64,000 nt of DNA, taken from the NCBI GenBank assembly GCA_004168015.1, contig SEYW01000001.1:310001-374000 (forward strand), written 5' to 3'. Of the stretch, positions 38,395 to 49,827 are shown piece after piece. The DNA comes from Methylolobus aquaticus. Its GTDB lineage: Bacteria; Pseudomonadota; Gammaproteobacteria; Methylococcales; Methylococcaceae. A model generated the notes under the pieces. It was not told the origin of the DNA, did no database searches, and saw only the letters and a list, made by a program, of their open reading frames with translations. Each line of letters begins with the position of its first letter. Positions within the stretch are counted from its first letter, which is position 1. Made by a program: the position numbers and the translations under genes.

Positions 38395-39360
38395 TCAATA
38401 CCGAACCAGCGCGGAACCCCAGGCGAACCCACCGCCGAAGGCCTCCATCAGGATATTCTGCCCCGGTCGGATGCGTCCGTCGCGAACCGCGGCATCCAGC
38501 GCCAGCGGAACCGAGGCCGAAGAGGTATTGCCCTGCTTCTCGATGGTCACAACCACGCGATCCATCGACATCCGAAGCTTCTTCGCCGTCGCCGTGATGA
38601 TCCGGATATTGGCCTGATGCGGCACCAGCCAGTCGATATCCGACTTTTTCATGTGGTTCTGGGCCAACGTCTCGTCGACGATCCGACCCAAGGTGTTGAC
38701 GGCGACCTTGAACACCTCGTTGCCCTGCATCTGCAGAAAGCCGGACTCATCCCCGTTCGTGCCGGGCCCCGAGCGACTGGGCAGGAAGAGCAGATCCTGA
38801 TACTGACCGTCCGAGTGTATATGCGTGCTGAGGATCCCCGGCGTGTCCGAAGCCTCGAGCAAAACCGCGCCGGCCCCGTCACCGAACAGAATGCAGGTGC
38901 TCCGGTCGCTCCAGTCGACGATGCGCGAGTTGATCTCACTGCCGATCACCAGCACGCGCTTGGCGTGTCCCGACCGGACATACTGATCGGCGACGCTGAG
39001 TGCGAAGATGAACCCGGAGCACGCCGCCTGCACGTCGAAGGCTGCACAGCGCCGTATGCCGAGTCGCTGCTGCACCAGACAGGCAGTACTCGGAAAGACG
39101 CGGTCGGGACAACTGGTCGCAACGATGATCAGGTTGATGCTGTCGGGATCGATATGCGCCATCTCGATCGCGGCGCGGGCCGCGTTCTCGGCCATGCTCG
39201 AGGCAGTTTCCCATTCCTCGGCCACGCGTCGCTCGCGAATCCCGGTCCGCTCGACGATCCATTCATCCGAGGTATCTACACTCTTGGCAATGTCGTCGTT
39301 GGTGACGACCTTCGCCGGCACGTAGCCGCCGGTGCCGACGATGCGGGCGAACCGGGTCAA
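38395..39360 (-). CDS. fabH: 3-oxoacyl-ACP synthase III
   Basis: A 321-residue initiating condensing enzyme (acetyl-CoA plus malonyl-ACP). The active-site Cys is in [11 protein letters not shown], His in VPHQANIRI and Asn in [11 protein letters not shown]. It starts with TTG, in a TTGA overlap with the plsX stop, and has GAGGA 7 nt upstream, so the unusual start is well supported. Confidence 0.95.
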   Translation of the reverse strand: MTRFARIVGTGGYVPAKVVTNDDIAKSVDTSDEWIVERTGIRERRVAEEWETASSMAENAARAAIEMAHIDPDSINLIIVATSCPDRVFPSTACLVQQRLGIRRCAAFDVQAACSGFIFALSVADQYVRSGHAKRVLVIGSEINSRIVDWSDRSTCILFGDGAGAVLLEASDTPGILSTHIHSDGQYQDLLFLPSRSGPGTNGDESGFLQMQGNEVFKVAVNTLGRIVDETLAQNHMKKSDIDWLVPHQANIRIITATAKKLRMSMDRVVVTIEKQGNTSSASVPLALDAAVRDGRIRPGQNILMEAFGGGFAWGSALVRY

Positions 39361-40391
39361 GCGGATTTCCTCTCCGCGAAGATACTGGCGATCCGTTCCT
39401 CGATACGCATCGGTACCGCCTTCTCGACCTCCTTCGCAGCGATCATGATGGCATTCGCGAAAGCGAGGCGATCGGCGTTACCGTGACTCTTCACGACGAT
39501 GCCGCGCAGCCCGATCAACGTGGCCCCGTTGTATTTGCGGGGATCGATCCGGTCCTTGAACGATTTGAGCACGGGCACCGACGCCAGCCCGACCAGCTTC
39601 GTGAGCCAGTTTCGTCCGAATTCCTGCCGCATCAGCTGGCTGATCATCTTGGCCAGACCTTCGCTGGTCTTCAGCGCAACGTTGCCAACAAAGCCATCGG
39701 TTACAACGACATCGATAGACCCGGAATACAGGTCGTTACCCTCGACATACCCGGCAAAGTTGATATGCGAATCGGCGATCAGGCGCGCGGCCTGCTTCAC
39801 CTGCTCGTTACCCTTGATCTCCTCCTCGCCGATATTCAACAGCCCGACGCGAGGATTGTCCTTGTCTTCAACGGCGCGGACGAGTTCATAGCCCATGACG
39901 GCGAACTGCAGCAAGTGCTCGGCCGAGCAATCGACATTCGCGCCGAGATCCAGCACATGGGTATGTCCGGCCACCGACGGAACGGCCGAGATGATCGCCG
40001 GGCGATCAATACCCGGCAGGGTCTTTAGCACGAACTTGGCGATTGCCATCAGCGCGCCGGTGTTGCCGGCACTGACGCACGCGTGTGCGGTCCCGTCCTT
40101 GACCAAGTTGATTGCCACGCGCATCGACGAGTCCTTCTTGTTCCGCAACGCCTTCGACGGCAGCTCGTGCATTTCGACGCGCTCCGAAGCGTGATGCACG
40201 CGCAGCCGCGCGCCGAGACGCTGCTCAGCGTCCGCCACGAGGGGGGCCACCTGAGCCTCATCGCCGACGAGAATCAGGCTCAGCGCCGGGTTGGCCGCCA
40301 GACACTCCAGCGCGGCCGGAACCACGACCGAGGGACCGAAGTCACCCCCCATCGCATCGAGAGCTATTGTTGTGGGCGAGATCACGCGCAC
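39357..40391 (-). CDS. plsX: Phosphate acyltransferase PlsX
   Basis: A 344-residue enzyme making acyl-phosphate from acyl-ACP for phospholipid synthesis. It opens with [14 protein letters not shown] and has [10 protein letters not shown] and [15 protein letters not shown] codons at 40391 or 40385 could start it; the ribosome site does not decide between them. It is followed by fabH with a 4-nt overlap. Confidence 0.94.
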   Translation of the reverse strand: MRVISPTTIALDAMGGDFGPSVVVPAALECLAANPALSLILVGDEAQVAPLVADAEQRLGARLRVHHASERVEMHELPSKALRNKKDSSMRVAINLVKDGTAHACVSAGNTGALMAIAKFVLKTLPGIDRPAIISAVPSVAGHTHVLDLGANVDCSAEHLLQFAVMGYELVRAVEDKDNPRVGLLNIGEEEIKGNEQVKQAARLIADSHINFAGYVEGNDLYSGSIDVVVTDGFVGNVALKTSEGLAKMISQLMRQEFGRNWLTKLVGLASVPVLKSFKDRIDPRKYNGATLIGLRGIVVKSHGNADRLAFANAIMIAAKEVEKAVPMRIEERIASIFAERKSA

Positions 40392-40442
40392 CTACCTGCA
40401 GCGTGTGGACGAGAATGCGGGGAGGGCGTCGACGCGGCGAGC

Positions 40443-40634
40443 CTACTCGGCCTCGACCTCACTCTTCGGCGTAAAGATGCGACGACCGCGATAATAGCCA
40501 TCCGGGCTGACGTGGTGGCGCAAATGCGTTTCGCCGGTCGTGGCTTCCAGCGACAGAGCCGCAGGACGCAGCGCGTCGTGCGCACGACGCATGCCGCGCT
40601 TCGATCGAGTTTTCCGGTTCTGTTGTACGGCCAT
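40443..40634 (-). CDS. rpmF: Ribosomal protein L32
   Basis: A 63-residue basic ribosomal protein with the family opening [17 protein letters not shown] and [15 protein letters not shown]. It lacks the zinc cysteine motif. It sits between yceD and plsX as in E. coli. Confidence 0.96.
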   Translation of the reverse strand: MAVQQNRKTRSKRGMRRAHDALRPAALSLEATTGETHLRHHVSPDGYYRGRRIFTPKSEVEAE

Positions 40635-40654
40635 ACCTTGTACCTAGCTCCTAC

Positions 40655-41176
40655 CTAATTCTGCTTCGTATTGGATGGAAACAACCCTGCCAAATCGGCA
40701 AACGGCCGCCGCCTTACGTTCCCGTCGGCTCCGGCTGCGACCGCCTCTTGCCCGACAGTTTCGCAGACCTCATGCCGCGGCACCTGAGGAATCGACAGCA
40801 GGATCTCGTCTTCGACGATTTCGGCGACACGTAACACGCGCGGCTCGTCGAGAATCACGGGTTCGAAGGGTTCGGGCAGCCGGTCCGCTTGCTCGATTGA
40901 GCCGACGAAGCCCAGGGCCACTTCCCGATCGATGGCGTAAGCCAGATCGCCGAGACAGGATTGACATTGCAAGACCACTTCGGCCTCGACGCGTCCACGC
41001 GCCCCTACCACGACGCCCTCTTTCCCAAACTCCAAACGGAAGCGAACCTCCCCTGAGGTCGCAACCATTTGATCGCGCAAGCGCTCCATCGCACCGAGTG
41101 GGATCGCTCCGGAGACGACCCGGCCCTTCTCAGCAAAGTCGACAGGATCGATGATGTCCGGCAGCCCCTTCGACAT
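40655..41176 (-). CDS. yceD: YceD/DUF177 family protein (23S rRNA accumulation)
   Basis: A 173-residue protein, the same length as E. coli YceD, with the CQSC motif in VVLQCQSCLGDL and the C-terminal FADLAGL segment. It is implicated in 23S rRNA accumulation in bacteria and plants. The start at 41176 gives the family length; the frame to 41278 has no support. It heads the conserved rpmF-plsX-fab block. Confidence 0.9.
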   Translation of the reverse strand: MSKGLPDIIDPVDFAEKGRVVSGAIPLGAMERLRDQMVATSGEVRFRLEFGKEGVVVGARGRVEAEVVLQCQSCLGDLAYAIDREVALGFVGSIEQADRLPEPFEPVILDEPRVLRVAEIVEDEILLSIPQVPRHEVCETVGQEAVAAGADGNVRRRPFADLAGLFPSNTKQN

Positions 41177-41258
41177 AAGCGCGGGATGATAGCGCGAAGC
41201 GGAAGCGGATGTCAAAAACAGATGCCCCCCAGGAACCCCGCCCAAGCGCTCCACAGAC

Positions 41259-42836
41259 TCAGAGGCACGGGCGCGCAACGGGCTTCAAATCAAGGCGCTG
41301 TTCCTGCTGCGAAGCGAGTGGTTCTTCCTCTGATTCGCCAGCCCGCCCGTAGAGACGGATCCAGTCTGCCACGATGGCCGACGAGCGAGGGGAAAGTTGC
41401 GGCCATGCGAAGCGCCAGCGCCAGTTGGCGTCACTGAGCGTGCCGGGCGTATTCATGCGATGCCCCGCGCCCAGACCCAGCAGATCCTGCATCGGAATCA
41501 TGGCTAGGCGCGCGTCCGACGCCAGCGCGCTGCGAATCAAGGCCTCGGGCATTGGAATCTCAGGAAACCCGAGATACGCGTAAACGTGTTGCTGCTCTTC
41601 CGGCTTGAGCCCGGCGAACCACGACACCGTCGTATCGTTGTCGTGCGTACCGGTGTAGACGACGCAATTCGGCGGATGATTATGCGGCAGGTAAGGATTT
41701 TCCGGTCCGCCATCGAACGCGAATTGCAGAATCTTCATGCCCGGCAGCGCGAAACGGTCGCGCAGCGCATCAACCTCCGGGGTGATCACACCGAGGTCTT
41801 CCGCAATCAATGGCAACGCTGCGCCGTCCCGGGCAAAGGCCCGCAGTGCTGTCTCCAGCAGACGCTCTCCCGGCGCCTTGACCCAGCGCCCCTCAATCGC
41901 GGTTGCGGCATCCGCAGGTATCTCCCAGTAGGCTTCGAATCCGCGAAAGTGGTCGATGCGCACCCAGTCGTACAGCGCGAACTGGCTGCGCAGCCGACCG
42001 AGCCACCATTGGAAACCATCCGCCTCCATGACCGCCCAGTCGTAGTGCGGGTTACCCCAGCGCTGACCGGTCGCCGAAAAATAGTCCGGCGGCACACCGG
42101 CCACGACGCGCGGGTGGCCCTCGGGGGTCAGATCGAAGTATTCGCGGGAGGCCCACACGTCGGCACTGTCGCCGGCGACAAAGATCGGCATGTCCCCGAA
42201 CAGCAGCACGCCTTTCTGTCGCGCGTAGTCCCGCACGACGTTCCATTGCGTATGGAACACGAACTGCTCGAATTCAAAACGCGACACGTCCGCGGCCAGA
42301 CGGCGCCGCGCCACGGCGAGAGCGGCCGGCCACCGATCACGCAGCGAGGCCGGCCACTGCTGCCAGGGGTCCTGACCGCACTCTTCGCGCACCGCCATGA
42401 ACAACGCGTAATCGTCGAGCCACCATTGATGTTCGGCCACGAATTCCCGGAATGCCACGCGCTCGGGCGTGCTCTCTGGCAGGCCCTGAAAAGTCTTGAA
42501 GGCATCGGAGATGGCCTGCCGCCGGGCCCGCTCGGTCTCGATCGGCGTAGAACCCGGATCGAATCGGGCCAGCCATCCCTTCTCGACGAACCAGCGCGGA
42601 TCAATCAGCAGCGGACTGCCGGCGTGCACCGACAAACATTGGTAGGGAGAACCGTCGGGATGGGTTGGGTTGATCGGCAAGGTCTGCCAGATCGAAAGCC
42701 CCAAATCGGATAACCAGTCGACGAACCGAAGGGCATCGGCACCGAGGTCGCCATTGCCGGCCCCGCCGGGGAGAGAAGTGATGTGCAGAAGAACCCCGGC
42801 ACGGCGGCGATCGAGAATACTGTTTGCCTGTGTCAC
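41259..42836 (-). CDS. malQ: 4-alpha-glucanotransferase (GH77, amylomaltase)
   Basis: A 525-residue GH77 enzyme moving glucan segments. It opens with RRAGVLLHITSLPG, has PYQCLSVHAGSPLLID, the nucleophile region RIDHFRGFE, the acid/base in AEDLGVI and the third acid in TGTHDNDTT. A GTG at 42836 is preferred (MTQANSILDRRRAG); another GTG lies at 42878. It is next to glgC on the same strand and works with glgA and glgB in glycogen/maltodextrin turnover. Confidence 0.92.
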   Translation of the reverse strand: MTQANSILDRRRAGVLLHITSLPGGAGNGDLGADALRFVDWLSDLGLSIWQTLPINPTHPDGSPYQCLSVHAGSPLLIDPRWFVEKGWLARFDPGSTPIETERARRQAISDAFKTFQGLPESTPERVAFREFVAEHQWWLDDYALFMAVREECGQDPWQQWPASLRDRWPAALAVARRRLAADVSRFEFEQFVFHTQWNVVRDYARQKGVLLFGDMPIFVAGDSADVWASREYFDLTPEGHPRVVAGVPPDYFSATGQRWGNPHYDWAVMEADGFQWWLGRLRSQFALYDWVRIDHFRGFEAYWEIPADAATAIEGRWVKAPGERLLETALRAFARDGAALPLIAEDLGVITPEVDALRDRFALPGMKILQFAFDGGPENPYLPHNHPPNCVVYTGTHDNDTTVSWFAGLKPEEQQHVYAYLGFPEIPMPEALIRSALASDARLAMIPMQDLLGLGAGHRMNTPGTLSDANWRWRFAWPQLSPRSSAIVADWIRLYGRAGESEEEPLASQQEQRLDLKPVARPCL

Positions 42837-43007
42837 GCTGGACTGATATCCCCCTTGCGGATCAAATGGCGCGAGCACGGAAACCCGTGCTCGCGGTTAA
42901 GACCTCGGAGGCAGGACCGCCCCGCCCCCTGAGTCGGCCGACTGCCCCCAACCGAAAAGCGCACCGCAACGCGTATCCGGAATACTTAAGACGTCGCGGC
43001 AGCGGTC

Positions 43008-44282
43008 TCACCTGGCGTAATGCAATTTCTGGCCCAGGTCATCGGGGGTTACCAGCACCACTCCACCCGGACTGACATGGAAGCGCTTCGCATCCTCCGC
43101 CGGATCCTCACCAATCACGGTGTTCGGCGGAATATTGCAGCCCTTGTCGATGACCGCCTTGGTAATACGGCAGTGCCGGCCTATGTTGACGTCCGGCAGG
43201 ATCACGGAATCCTTCACAACGCAGAAGCTGTTGACGCGAACATTCGAAAACAGCAAGGAGTGACGGACTTCCGAGCCCGAAATGATGCAGCCCCCGGAAA
43301 CCATGGAATCGACCGCCATACCTCTCCGGTCGGGATCGTCGAAGACGAACTTCGCCGGCGGTGTCTGCGCCTGATAGGTCCAGATTGGCCATTCATTATC
43401 GTACAGGTTCAGTTCAGGGTCGACATCGATCAGTTCGATGTTGGCCGACCAGTACGCGTCGAGGGTCCCGACGTCCCGCCAATAGGCCTGGACGCCGCTC
43501 TGCACGTTACGGAACGGATACGCAAAAACGCGGTAGTTCTTGAGCACCGCCGGAATGATGTCGTGACCGAAATCGTGGCTTGACCCAACGGTATCGGCAT
43601 CCTTGATCAACTGCTCGAACAGGAAGGCGGTATTGAAGATGTAGATTCCCATTGAGGCCAGCGTGTAATCCGGCCGACCCGGCATCGGCGGCGGATTCAG
43701 CGGTTTCTCGATGAACTCCCGGATGCGGGAATCCTCGCCCACATCCATGACACCGAAGGCACCGCTGGCCTCTTCGAGCGTTACTTCCATGCAGCCGATC
43801 GTCAGATCGGCCTGATTCTCGACATGGGCGGCCAGCATCAGACCGTAGTCCATCTTGTAGATGTGATCACCGGCCAGCACGACGATATACTCGGGCGCCC
43901 GCTGCCGCAGGATGTCGAGGTTCTGATACACGGCATCGGCGGTACCCGAGTACCAAGTATCCACTAGGCGCTGCTGGGCCGGCATGATGTCGATGAACTC
44001 GCCGAACTCGGCCCGGAGGAAACCCCAGCCTTGCTGGATATGACGGATCAGCGAGTCGGCCTTGTACTGGGTCAGCACCCCGACGCGGCGAATACCCGAG
44101 TTGAGGCAGTTCGACAGCGCGAAATCGATGATACGGAACTTGCCGCCGAAGGGCACCGCGGGCTTGGCCCGCCATTCCGTGAGTTTGTGAAGTCGGGAGC
44201 CGCGTCCTCCGGCAAGGATCAAGGCCATGCTCTGCCGGGTGAGGCGACTGACGAAACGCGATGAATGGCTTGATCCTGGCAT
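43008..44282 (-). CDS. glgC: Glucose-1-phosphate adenylyltransferase
   Basis: A 424-residue ADP-glucose pyrophosphorylase, the committed step of glycogen synthesis. It has [42 protein letters not shown], the glucose-phosphate lysine in FIEKPLNPP, and a C-terminal left-handed helix region. The ATG at 44282 has GGGAG 6 nt upstream; the GTG at 44309 is less likely. It is divergent from glgB, with 139 nt between them containing a TTGAGC/GCTCAA dyad at 44316-44340. Confidence 0.95.
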   Translation of the reverse strand: MPGSSHSSRFVSRLTRQSMALILAGGRGSRLHKLTEWRAKPAVPFGGKFRIIDFALSNCLNSGIRRVGVLTQYKADSLIRHIQQGWGFLRAEFGEFIDIMPAQQRLVDTWYSGTADAVYQNLDILRQRAPEYIVVLAGDHIYKMDYGLMLAAHVENQADLTIGCMEVTLEEASGAFGVMDVGEDSRIREFIEKPLNPPPMPGRPDYTLASMGIYIFNTAFLFEQLIKDADTVGSSHDFGHDIIPAVLKNYRVFAYPFRNVQSGVQAYWRDVGTLDAYWSANIELIDVDPELNLYDNEWPIWTYQAQTPPAKFVFDDPDRRGMAVDSMVSGGCIISGSEVRHSLLFSNVRVNSFCVVKDSVILPDVNIGRHCRITKAVIDKGCNIPPNTVIGEDPAEDAKRFHVSPGGVVLVTPDDLGQKLHYAR

Positions 44283-44421
44283 GTGCAACTCCCGATGCAA
44301 GTGGTTCACGGCCCCTTGAGCGCGGGCAATAAGGGCTCAAATTTGTTACCATCGCCGGTCAACTGGTAGACCTGTTGTCGGCTGCTGGGCGGACGAATTG
44401 TACTATTAGAGGATCGATCAA

Positions 44422-46641
44422 GTGAACCTGAGCGAAGGGCAAGCCCACCTCCATATCCGCTCCGACCTTCCCGAAGACCTCGTCAGACTGATCGAAGCCC
44501 GGCACCATGACCCGTTTTCGGCGCTCGGCCGTCACCGCCGCGAAGGCGCCGACCTGATCCGGCTGATTCTTCCGCAAGCCGAGCATGTCGCACTCGGCGA
44601 CGACGGACCCGAGGTCCCGCGGATCCCCGGGACCGACCTTTTCGAACTGGACATCAGCGGCCTCGAAATTCCCTACCACTACCGGCTGCACTGGCTCGAC
44701 AAGCAAGGCCAGCGACAGAATCACATCGACCCCTACACGTTTCCGCCGCAACTGTCCGACTTCGACCTGTACCTGTTCGGCGAAGGGCGTCATTGGCACA
44801 TCTACCGGATTCTCGGCGCGCACCCGCACACGATCGACGGCATCCCCGGTACCTTGTTCGCGACCTGGGCTCCGAACGCCGAGCGCGTCAGCGTCGTCGG
44901 CGATTTCAACGAATGGGACGGACGCCGGCACCCGATGCGGATCCACGGAAGCAGCGGAGTCTGGGAGCTTTTCATTCCTGAGTTGCCGAGCGGCACGCTC
45001 TACAAGTTCGAGATCCGCAACCGCCAATACGGCAGCATCCTGCTGAAGACGGACCCCTACGGACAGGAATTCGAGCTGCGTCCCAACACGGCATCGATCG
45101 TCCGCAGCGGCGAACCCTACCCGTGGTCCGACGCCGCGTGGGTCGAAGCCCGTCAGGGCTGGGACTGGCTGCATGAGCCGCTGTCGATCTACGAGGTCCA
45201 CCTGGGCTCCTGGCGCCGCACGGCGGACGGTGAGTTCATCGGCTATCGGGAACTGGCGGCCCAACTGGTTCCGTACGTCAAGGCACAGGGCTTCACGCAC
45301 ATCGAGCTGCTGCCGATTACCGAACACCCTCTGGACGCCTCCTGGGGCTATCAGACCACCGGTTATTTCGCACCGACCCGCCGCTTCGGCGATCCGGACG
45401 ATTTCCGCTACTTCGTAGACTACTGCCACCAGCACGGCGTGGGCGTGATGCTGGACTGGGTGCCGGCGCATTTCCCGAAGGATGCACACGGGCTGGCGAA
45501 CTTCGACGGCACCGCATTGTACGAGCACGCCGATCCCCGGCTGGGCGAGCACCGCGACTGGGGCACGCTAATCTATAACTACGGCCGCAACGAGATCCGG
45601 AACTTCCTGATCGGCAGCGCCCTTTTCTGGCTGGAAGAGTTCCATCTCGACGGCCTGCGTGTCGATGCCGTGGCGTCCATGCTCTACCTCGACTATTCCC
45701 GCCAACCGGGCGACTGGATTCCGAACAAGTATGGCGGCAACGAGAATCTCGAGGCGATCGCCTTCCTGCGCGACCTCAATACCGTGACCCACCAGCAGCA
45801 TCCGGGCGTGCTCATCATGGCCGAGGAATCCACGGCCTGGCCCCAGGTCACGCGCCCCACCTGGACCGGTGGTCTCGGCTTCTCGATGAAGTGGAACATG
45901 GGCTGGATGCACGACTCGCTGGTCTACATGGGCAAGGACCCGGTCCACCGTCACTACCATCACGACATGCTGAGCTTCGGCCTGTTGTACGCGTTCACCG
46001 AGAATTTCATCCTGCCTTTCTCGCATGACGAGGTCGTGCACGGCAAACGCTCACTGCTGCACCGGATGCCCGGCGACGAGTGGCAGCGCTTCGCCAACCT
46101 GCGCGCCCTGTATACCTACATGTTCACCTACCCGGGGAAGAAGCTGCTCTTCATGGGCTGTGAGTTCGGCCAGGGCGAAGAATGGAACTTCGACCGCGAA
46201 CTGGACTGGTACGTGGTCGATTATCCACTGCACAAAGGCGTACAGCGACTCATCGCAGACCTGAACGCTCTTTATCGCGAGGATTCCGCACTGCACTATC
46301 ACGATTTCGAGGGCCGGGGCTTCGAATGGATCGACTGCCACGACGCAACGCAGTCGGTGCTGAGCTACCTGCGCCGCAATGGTGAAGAGTTCACGGTGAC
46401 TGTTCTGAACCTGACCCCGGTGCCGCGCTACGATTACCGCATCGGCGTCCCGCTGGACGGCCGCTACCGTGAGGTCCTGAACTCCGACGCCACCGTGTAT
46501 GGCGGCAGCGGCACGGCCAATGGCGAACTCGAGGCCGAAACTCGGGAATGGATGGGCAGACCTTACTCCTTACGTCTGACCTTACCGCCGCTGGCGGGCA
46601 TCGTAATCCGGCCGGTGACGGCGGAAGGCTCGGAACCGTGA
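44422..46641 (+). CDS. glgB: 1,4-alpha-glucan branching enzyme (GH13)
   Basis: A 739-residue branching enzyme with N-terminal CBM48 domains and a GH13 barrel. Catalytic residues are the nucleophile Asp in [12 protein letters not shown], Glu in [10 protein letters not shown] and Asp in [10 protein letters not shown]. It starts with GTG behind AGAGGA. glgA follows with a 4-nt overlap (GTGA), so the two are co-translated. Confidence 0.95.
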   Translation: MNLSEGQAHLHIRSDLPEDLVRLIEARHHDPFSALGRHRREGADLIRLILPQAEHVALGDDGPEVPRIPGTDLFELDISGLEIPYHYRLHWLDKQGQRQNHIDPYTFPPQLSDFDLYLFGEGRHWHIYRILGAHPHTIDGIPGTLFATWAPNAERVSVVGDFNEWDGRRHPMRIHGSSGVWELFIPELPSGTLYKFEIRNRQYGSILLKTDPYGQEFELRPNTASIVRSGEPYPWSDAAWVEARQGWDWLHEPLSIYEVHLGSWRRTADGEFIGYRELAAQLVPYVKAQGFTHIELLPITEHPLDASWGYQTTGYFAPTRRFGDPDDFRYFVDYCHQHGVGVMLDWVPAHFPKDAHGLANFDGTALYEHADPRLGEHRDWGTLIYNYGRNEIRNFLIGSALFWLEEFHLDGLRVDAVASMLYLDYSRQPGDWIPNKYGGNENLEAIAFLRDLNTVTHQQHPGVLIMAEESTAWPQVTRPTWTGGLGFSMKWNMGWMHDSLVYMGKDPVHRHYHHDMLSFGLLYAFTENFILPFSHDEVVHGKRSLLHRMPGDEWQRFANLRALYTYMFTYPGKKLLFMGCEFGQGEEWNFDRELDWYVVDYPLHKGVQRLIADLNALYREDSALHYHDFEGRGFEWIDCHDATQSVLSYLRRNGEEFTVTVLNLTPVPRYDYRIGVPLDGRYREVLNSDATVYGGSGTANGELEAETREWMGRPYSLRLTLPPLAGIVIRPVTAEGSEP

Positions 46642-48122
46642 AGAAAATCCTGTTCGTCTCCAGCGAGGTCTTCCCTCTGATGAAGACCGGCGGGCTGGGG
46701 GACATCTCCAGCAGCCTGCCGGGCGCATTGCACGCACTGGGGCAGGATGTCCGCGTGCTGACGCCGGCTTATGGCGACACGCTCACGGCCTTGGCACACA
46801 CCCGCGAAATCACCATCGTTCAGGCCGGGACGGAACTCCGCCTCGTCGAGGGGACGATCCCTGAGACTTCGGTACCGATCTGGCTGCTCGTTCATCCCGA
46901 TTTCTCCGAACGCCCCGGCAACCCGTACCTGGCGCCGGACGGCTCGCCGTGGCTCGACAACGCGGAGCGCTTCACGTTTCTGTGCCGGGCCGCCGTCGAC
47001 ATCGCGATGGACCGTGTGGGCCTGGGCTGGAAGCCCGAACTGGTGCACTGCAACGACTGGCAAACCGGGCTGATTCCGCCCTTGCTGGCCGATGAGCCGG
47101 CGCGCCCGGCAACCGTCTTCACGGTTCACAACATGGCCTATCAGGGGCTGTTCCCACACGACGTCTTCCTCCGGCTGGGCCTGCCGCGCTGGCTCTGGTC
47201 GCCGGACGCCCTGGAGTTCTACGAGCAGATGTCGTTCATCAAGGGCGGGCTGGTGTTCTCGGACCGGATCAACACCGTCAGCCCGACCTATGCCGAAGAG
47301 ATTCAAACCGACGAGTTCGGATGCGGTCTGCAAGGCCTGCTGAGAAAGCGCCGCAACGACTTGCGCGGGATCCTGAACGGCATCGACGACGGACACTGGA
47401 ACCCGGCCAGCGACGCGTTGATCGAGGCCCGCTTCGACGTGACATCACTGGATCAGAAAGCCCTCAACAAAACGGCGTTGCGGCGCGAATTCGCGTTGCA
47501 TGACGCACCGGACCGCGCCCTGGCGGTGCTCGTCGGGCGTCTCGTGCAGCAGAAAGGCATTGATCTCGTCGTTGAGGCGATCCCGGACCTGATCGAAGCC
47601 GGGGTGCAACTGGCGGTGCTCGGAACGGGCGATCCGGTCTACGAACAGCGGCTGCTGCAGGCCGTAAGACGCTATCCGGGCCAGGTCGGCGTACGGATTG
47701 GCTATGACGAGGCGCTCGCTCACCGGGTCGAGGCCGGCGCCGATCTGTTCCTGATGCCGTCGCGCTTCGAGCCTTGCGGGCTGAACCAGATGTACAGCCA
47801 GCGCTACGGTACCGTGCCTGTGGTCCGGCGCGTCGGCGGCCTGGCCGACACGGTCGAGGATGCCAACCCGACCAATCTGACGCTGGGCCGGGCCAGCGGC
47901 ATTTTGTTCCACGAACCAACACCGGCGGCCCTGGTCAAGGCCGTGCAGCGGGCACTGGTGATTTATCGTCAGCCGGCAGTCTGGCGGAAACTGCAGTGTA
48001 CCGGCATGTGCAAGGACTTCTCGTGGCGGCAAAGCGCCCGGCAGTACCTGGAGTTGTATCGCGCTGCGGTGCTTTCCTGCCAGCAGGCGAAGGAATCGGC
48101 CGGAGCGCATTTCCGCAATTGA
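46638..48122 (+). CDS. glgA: Glycogen synthase (ADP-glucose)
   Basis: A 494-residue GT5 glycogen synthase adding glucose from ADP-glucose. The KTGGLGD motif is near the start, HCNDWQTG and [10 protein letters not shown] follow, and the C-terminal donor site includes [19 protein letters not shown]. It begins with GTG overlapping the glgB stop, with GGAAGG upstream. Together with glgB and divergent glgC it completes the classic glycogen pathway. Confidence 0.95.
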   Translation: MKKILFVSSEVFPLMKTGGLGDISSSLPGALHALGQDVRVLTPAYGDTLTALAHTREITIVQAGTELRLVEGTIPETSVPIWLLVHPDFSERPGNPYLAPDGSPWLDNAERFTFLCRAAVDIAMDRVGLGWKPELVHCNDWQTGLIPPLLADEPARPATVFTVHNMAYQGLFPHDVFLRLGLPRWLWSPDALEFYEQMSFIKGGLVFSDRINTVSPTYAEEIQTDEFGCGLQGLLRKRRNDLRGILNGIDDGHWNPASDALIEARFDVTSLDQKALNKTALRREFALHDAPDRALAVLVGRLVQQKGIDLVVEAIPDLIEAGVQLAVLGTGDPVYEQRLLQAVRRYPGQVGVRIGYDEALAHRVEAGADLFLMPSRFEPCGLNQMYSQRYGTVPVVRRVGGLADTVEDANPTNLTLGRASGILFHEPTPAALVKAVQRALVIYRQPAVWRKLQCTGMCKDFSWRQSARQYLELYRAAVLSCQQAKESAGAHFRN

Positions 48123-48162
48123 GTCAGGCGCGGCGCAACGCTGTCACGCCAGTCACCGGAGT

Positions 48163-48780
48163 TCAGAGCCCGGGATCGTTCAGCGCGCCGTAACGCGTTC
48201 GGAGTTGGTCCCGGTTCAGCGCGAGCCATTGCAGGGCCACGATGGGGATCGCCGAATCGATTTTGCCCTGCGCAAGCAGATCGATCGCGTCCCGGTAATC
48301 GACGACCCGGACCCAGATGTCCTCCTGTTCCTCCGCCAGTCCGTAATGGCCGCCGATCTGACTCGCATCGACGATCCCACAGAACAGCGTCAGCTTTTCG
48401 GAACACCCTCCCGGCGTCGTGAAGAACTCATAGACCGGAATCAGCTCTTCGAGCGTGCAGCCGGCTTCTTCCAGGGCCTCACGGTGCGCGACTTCCGGCG
48501 GCTCCTCGCCCTCTTCGATCGCCCCGGCGACGATCTCCAGCAACCACGGATCCTGCTCGGTCTTCATCGCGCCCACGCGGAACTGCTCGATCAACACCAC
48601 TCGATCCAGTTTCGGATCGTAGGGGATCACCGCGACGCAGCGCCCGCGATGAAACAGCTCGCGCTCCAGGACTTCGGACCACCCTCCGCGATACAGCGTG
48701 TGGCGGAACCGGTAGCGAATCAGGCTGAAGAACCCCTGGTAGACGGTTTCTTCCGCCACGACCGAGAACGCTTTGTCCAT
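48163..48780 (-). CDS. nudF: ADP-ribose pyrophosphatase (NUDIX)
   Basis: A 205-residue NUDIX hydrolase with the box spanning GAIEEGEEPPEVAHREALEE and AGC, and the downstream FFTTPGGCSEKLTLF typical of ADP-ribose pyrophosphatases. ADP-sugars such as ADP-glucose are also hydrolysed by some members, a possible link to the glycogen genes next door. The start at 48780 gives a length close to E. coli NudF; an upstream start at 48834 would overlap sppA. Confidence 0.85.
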   Translation of the reverse strand: MDKAFSVVAEETVYQGFFSLIRYRFRHTLYRGGWSEVLERELFHRGRCVAVIPYDPKLDRVVLIEQFRVGAMKTEQDPWLLEIVAGAIEEGEEPPEVAHREALEEAGCTLEELIPVYEFFTTPGGCSEKLTLFCGIVDASQIGGHYGLAEEQEDIWVRVVDYRDAIDLLAQGKIDSAIPIVALQWLALNRDQLRTRYGALNDPGL

Positions 48781-48797
48781 CGCAACAGCGCCCTTGC

Positions 48798-49784
48798 TCA
48801 GCGCAGGGTTGCCGTCAGCAACTGGTTTTTCCACAGCAACCCGGCAAACGTCGTGCCGACACGCTGCGACAAGCGCTCGAACCAGTCCTCTGTCTCGGTG
48901 AAATCGGCAAGCTCGGCGGCTCCAATCTCCTTCTCCGCGACCGACCGTACGTCACCGTAGCCATCGACCAGCCCCAGTGCGACAGCCTCGGGCCCGCTCC
49001 AGATCAAGCCCGAGAACAGATCGGGGTTGTCCTTCAGGCGCGGACCCCGCCCTTCCTTGACCGCTGCGATGAACTGCTGATGGATGCCGTTCAGAACGGT
49101 TTGCACGTGCGCCTGCTCGGTTGGCTGTATGGCCCGAAACGGATCGAGCAGCGCCTTGTGGTCGCCCGCCGTCAATGCACGCCGTTCGATGCCGAGCTTA
49201 TCCATCGCGCCGACGAAACCGAAGCCGTTCATTATCACGCCGATGGAACCGACGATGCTGGAAGGATTCACGAAGATCTTGTCCGCCGCCGCGGCGATGT
49301 AATAACCACCGGATGCACATAAATCGGTCACCACGGCATGGACCGGCAATTTCGGATGATCCTTCTTGAGAGTCCGAATCGCCTCAAACACGTAGGCCGC
49401 CTGAACCGGTGTGCCGCCGGGCGTGTTCATCTTCAGGATGATGCCCTTGGTACCCGTGTTTTCGGCCGCCCCCTTCAGCGCCCGGATGATCGCGTCGGCA
49501 TTGGCGCGACTGCCGTCCGCAATCAGCCCCTCGATCTTGATAACCGCGGTGTGAGCCTTGCCGACCCCTGGACGCGCAGACGAAAGCGGCTTGAACGCGG
49601 CCCATAGCGCGATCCCGAGATAAGCCAGGAACGCGAGCTTGAAACCGATATTCCAACGCCGCGCGATCCGCTGCTCGCGGATGGATTCCAGCAGCACTTT
49701 CTCAAGCACACCGCGCTCCCAGGCGCTTGACTCCGTTCCGCTGGAGGTCTTGTGAGTATGGGTCGGGGCGATTTCCTCGTTCAT
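48798..49784 (-). CDS. sppA: Signal peptide peptidase SppA, short (36K) form
   Basis: A 328-residue S49 membrane serine protease with one membrane helix near residues 46-64 (IGFKLAFLAYLGIALWAAF). The nucleophile Ser is in DLCASGGYYIA. SIVGSIGVIM follows, and a candidate catalytic lysine lies in DHKALLDPF. It is half the size of E. coli SppA, as in Pseudomonas and Bacillus. It follows the HAD gene on the same strand. Confidence 0.92.
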   Translation of the reverse strand: MNEEIAPTHTHKTSSGTESSAWERGVLEKVLLESIREQRIARRWNIGFKLAFLAYLGIALWAAFKPLSSARPGVGKAHTAVIKIEGLIADGSRANADAIIRALKGAAENTGTKGIILKMNTPGGTPVQAAYVFEAIRTLKKDHPKLPVHAVVTDLCASGGYYIAAAADKIFVNPSSIVGSIGVIMNGFGFVGAMDKLGIERRALTAGDHKALLDPFRAIQPTEQAHVQTVLNGIHQQFIAAVKEGRGPRLKDNPDLFSGLIWSGPEAVALGLVDGYGDVRSVAEKEIGAAELADFTETEDWFERLSQRVGTTFAGLLWKNQLLTATLR

Positions 49785-49827
49785 CGTATTCCGTGTCGGG
49801 GTTTGCGAAGTGGACCGGGCGTAGGGC

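Noticed and set aside
41586-42713. 375-codon plus-strand frame opposite malQ
   Set aside because: Antisense shadow; all GH77 motifs are on the other strand.
44359-45552. 397-codon minus-strand frame opposite glgB
   Set aside because: Antisense shadow; it also starts within the glgB catalytic region and has no family features.
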